A stretch of 64,000 nt of DNA from positions 186,001 through 250,000 of the forward strand of contig JAQFVV010000321.1 in the NCBI GenBank assembly GCA_028023455.1, read 5' to 3'. The position numbers and the translations under genes were made by a program. The notes beneath the pieces were generated by a model. That model was not told where the DNA came from, ran no database searches, and saw only the letters and a program-made list of their open reading frames with translations. How positions within the stretch are numbered: position 1 is the first letter of the stretch; each line of letters opens with the position of its first letter. Origin of the DNA: Epiperipatus broadwayi (lineage: Eukaryota > Onychophora > Udeonychophora > Euonychophora > Peripatidae). Below are positions 62,052 to 64,000 of the stretch, piece after piece.

Positions 62052-64000
62052 GTAAGATGTTTTAATAAATTTTGGAATGATTTTTTTAAAAAAAAAAAAA
62101 CCCTCAATAATATTAGTTATTTATTGTCTAATTCATCTGGATTATGTACTAACAGATACAGTATTCTTTTTTCAAACTAAATACTTTAAAAGTAAATCTT
62201 ATTCTTTTGCGTGAAACATTTACATAATAATTTACTTTAAGAGAGAAAAATAAAACACAATATTTTAGAATTATTAATCAGAATTGTTTACTGTACTTTC
62301 AAAAGTCGATTTATTCAAAATATTTCAAGTTATAATATCTATCACATTGTATTTATTTAACAATTACTTTAATAAAATTGAAGACAAAATAAATCCATTT
62401 TTGATACAAATAAATATATATAATTTTTATATTATATTAATATCATTTTTTTACTACTTTTTTACAATGTTTTTTTACCACCCACTCTTGATAGTTTCGA
62501 TTGCCCCAGCAATCTTCTTCAGAACTATAACAAACACAATACAACTACATAATACATATATACATGAACATATAATTTTACATTTTATATATATATACAT
62601 ATATTATCAACAAATTAAAAAAATTCTTTTTTTTTTTCAAAAACTTTATTTTCTTATATCAATACTGAACATATATATATATATAGTACAAACTCCAACA
62701 TTTCAACTGTTTTTATCTTCTCGCAGTCATTTTCAAGGATCTGCAACAACAAGACTAAATACATATTTATAAATAAACCTCACTTACATAAAATACCTTA
62801 ATCTTACATCAACATAAACAGTAACAAACATTAATCATACATAATTATATTTTACTTACATCTCTCTCCCACCACTATTTTTTATTACACTTCCTTTTAC
62901 TTATTTAATTGCAAATCTTAAAACCATTCAAGAAACTTTTTATACAAATTTAAAAACCAACCCTAATTTCAAATGACTTCTCCCTTTTTAAATCTTATCT
63001 AAAACCCATCTCAAAACTGCATTCCTAATCTATAGCTTTAAATGTATATAAAACAAATATAAACATCTTTTTTTTTATAAGAAAAAAAACTTAACATTTA
63101 CCTAAATTAAAAATACCCCGAATCCAATCATGCCCAAGATACGCAGGTTAGGAGCAATCATGAATTCTAATATGTTTGCCCATTCCCCAAATCTATAACA
63201 CTATGGACAACACCTATGCAGCTACTGCATAAATTCATTATTTCTGGACCCAGTGTTACAATGTTTTGCATGAAAACTCAGATGATGATGAGAGATTGAG
63301 TGAACCCATGATATAAGTTAAAAACATACATAAATATATTATGGAGATTCAAACAACTAGATTAAGTTTTAAAATTATAAATTTATTTTGACAAAATTCA
63401 AGATTATTTTATATATATATAATCAACGTCATGCAGTTTAAACGATTATTTTGGTTACAAATCTTTGATAAACTTGGGTCAATTATTTTATTTTAAAAAA
63501 TGTCAATTTTGTGCGGCATTTCAATGCTGAATGTATATTTAAAAATTGGAGTTTATTTAATGTTACAAAAACAGATTTATCTGGGTGATTGGTGGACATT
63601 TATACATTAAAACACATAAAGATATGACAATAAAAGAGTTTTACGGTTTATACGAATTCTTAGAATGCCCTTGGCATTTGATACATAACTTTATTTTCAT
63701 TTATAGAATTTATTTACAACAATTAAATAAAGATACATTTTGAGCAAAATATACTAAAAACATTTATTTATTAAACATTTTCGATATTTAACTATCATGT
63801 GTTGCGAAACTCTATCAATGTGGGAATGGTTTATTTCAATAAAGGGGAGGGCCGCTTCATGAGAAGTTGGATCTAAAACTCCAATGAAAAATATTTAAAG
63901 AGAAAAATATTTTATTATCACATATCATTAAGATTTATTTTGTCAAACAGGTCAGAAAACGAAATATAGGAAATTGCTGTGCTAGCATTATGTCAGTGAG
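62052..64000. other. AP5M1 intron 6 (presumed), G-poor plus strand
   Basis: From about 62280 to 63160 the plus strand has very little G but ample C. The 162-codon frame 62284-62772 is Ile/Tyr/Phe-rich translation of this bias and is not a gene. Around 62490-62530 the minus strand reads CTGAAGAAGATTGC..GCAATCGAAAC. No exon 7 was identified before the edge. Confidence 0.5.

Noticed and set aside
62284-62772. 162-codon hydrophobic frame in intron 6
   Set aside because: Ile/Tyr/Phe composition follows from G-poor AT-rich DNA; no motif, no splice logic.
63951-64000. Possible AP5M1 exon 7 after the cag at 63948-63950
   Set aside because: In the required phase 0 the peptide does not resemble the next AP5M1 block, and the window ends after 50 bases.

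Overview
The window is very AT-rich nuclear DNA of an animal, almost certainly an invertebrate. Its coding sequence is cut into small exons with GT-AG introns of thousands of bases, and the space between is filled with retrotransposons, DNA transposons, SINEs and foldback elements. Nothing is bacterial or viral: there are no operons and no long host ORFs. The animal keeps AP-5, which Drosophila and Caenorhabditis lack. Together with RTE LINEs, ZBED5-like hAT elements and tRNA-derived SINEs this fits groups such as arachnids or molluscs, but the sequence does not settle the taxon.

Two host genes are visible, head to head. On the minus strand, a first coding exon (14078 down to 13728) encodes a lysine-rich N-terminus, one membrane segment and one canonical EF-hand, possibly selenoprotein N; its later exons were not found. 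On the plus strand, 911 bases away, begins AP5M1, the mu subunit of the AP-5 adaptor complex. Six small exons (14990-15051, 25045-25171, 36350-36451, 38227-38291, 42143-42221, 61929-62051) join in consistent phase and follow the vertebrate AP5M1 N-terminus. The rest of the gene lies past the right edge. Exon 6 carries an in-frame TGA (61992-61994, codon 167) although its splice sites and downstream frame are intact.

Region by region: 1-13.7 kb holds an LTR-related fragment, MITEs, a decayed hAT transposon (3217-6434), a long foldback (6584-7347) and a truncated RTE LINE (7962-9290). Intron 1 (15.05-25.04 kb) holds nested inverted repeats, a perfect 233-bp palindrome and a foldback ending about 50 bp before exon 2. 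Intron 2 holds a nearly full-length RTE LINE with a perfect 11-bp target-site duplication, a 2.6-kb TG...CA element (copy A) and a 2.4-kb foldback with a SINE-bearing MITE inside. Introns 3 and 4 hold a nested MITE family and a possible 2-kb solo LTR. Intron 5 (42.2-61.9 kb) holds a broken Ty3/Gypsy element, a SINE, a hairpin element, an inverted copy B of the 2.6-kb element, and a short LTR retrotransposon nested inside a TIR element.

Functionally the window is one housekeeping trafficking gene stretched by transposons, sharing a putative promoter region with a divergent membrane EF-hand gene. The observations most worth checking are the premature TGA in AP5M1, the inverted 2.6-kb pair flanking exons 3-5, the zero-loop palindromes, the repeated hammerhead-like motif, and the nested elements that can be dated relative to each other.
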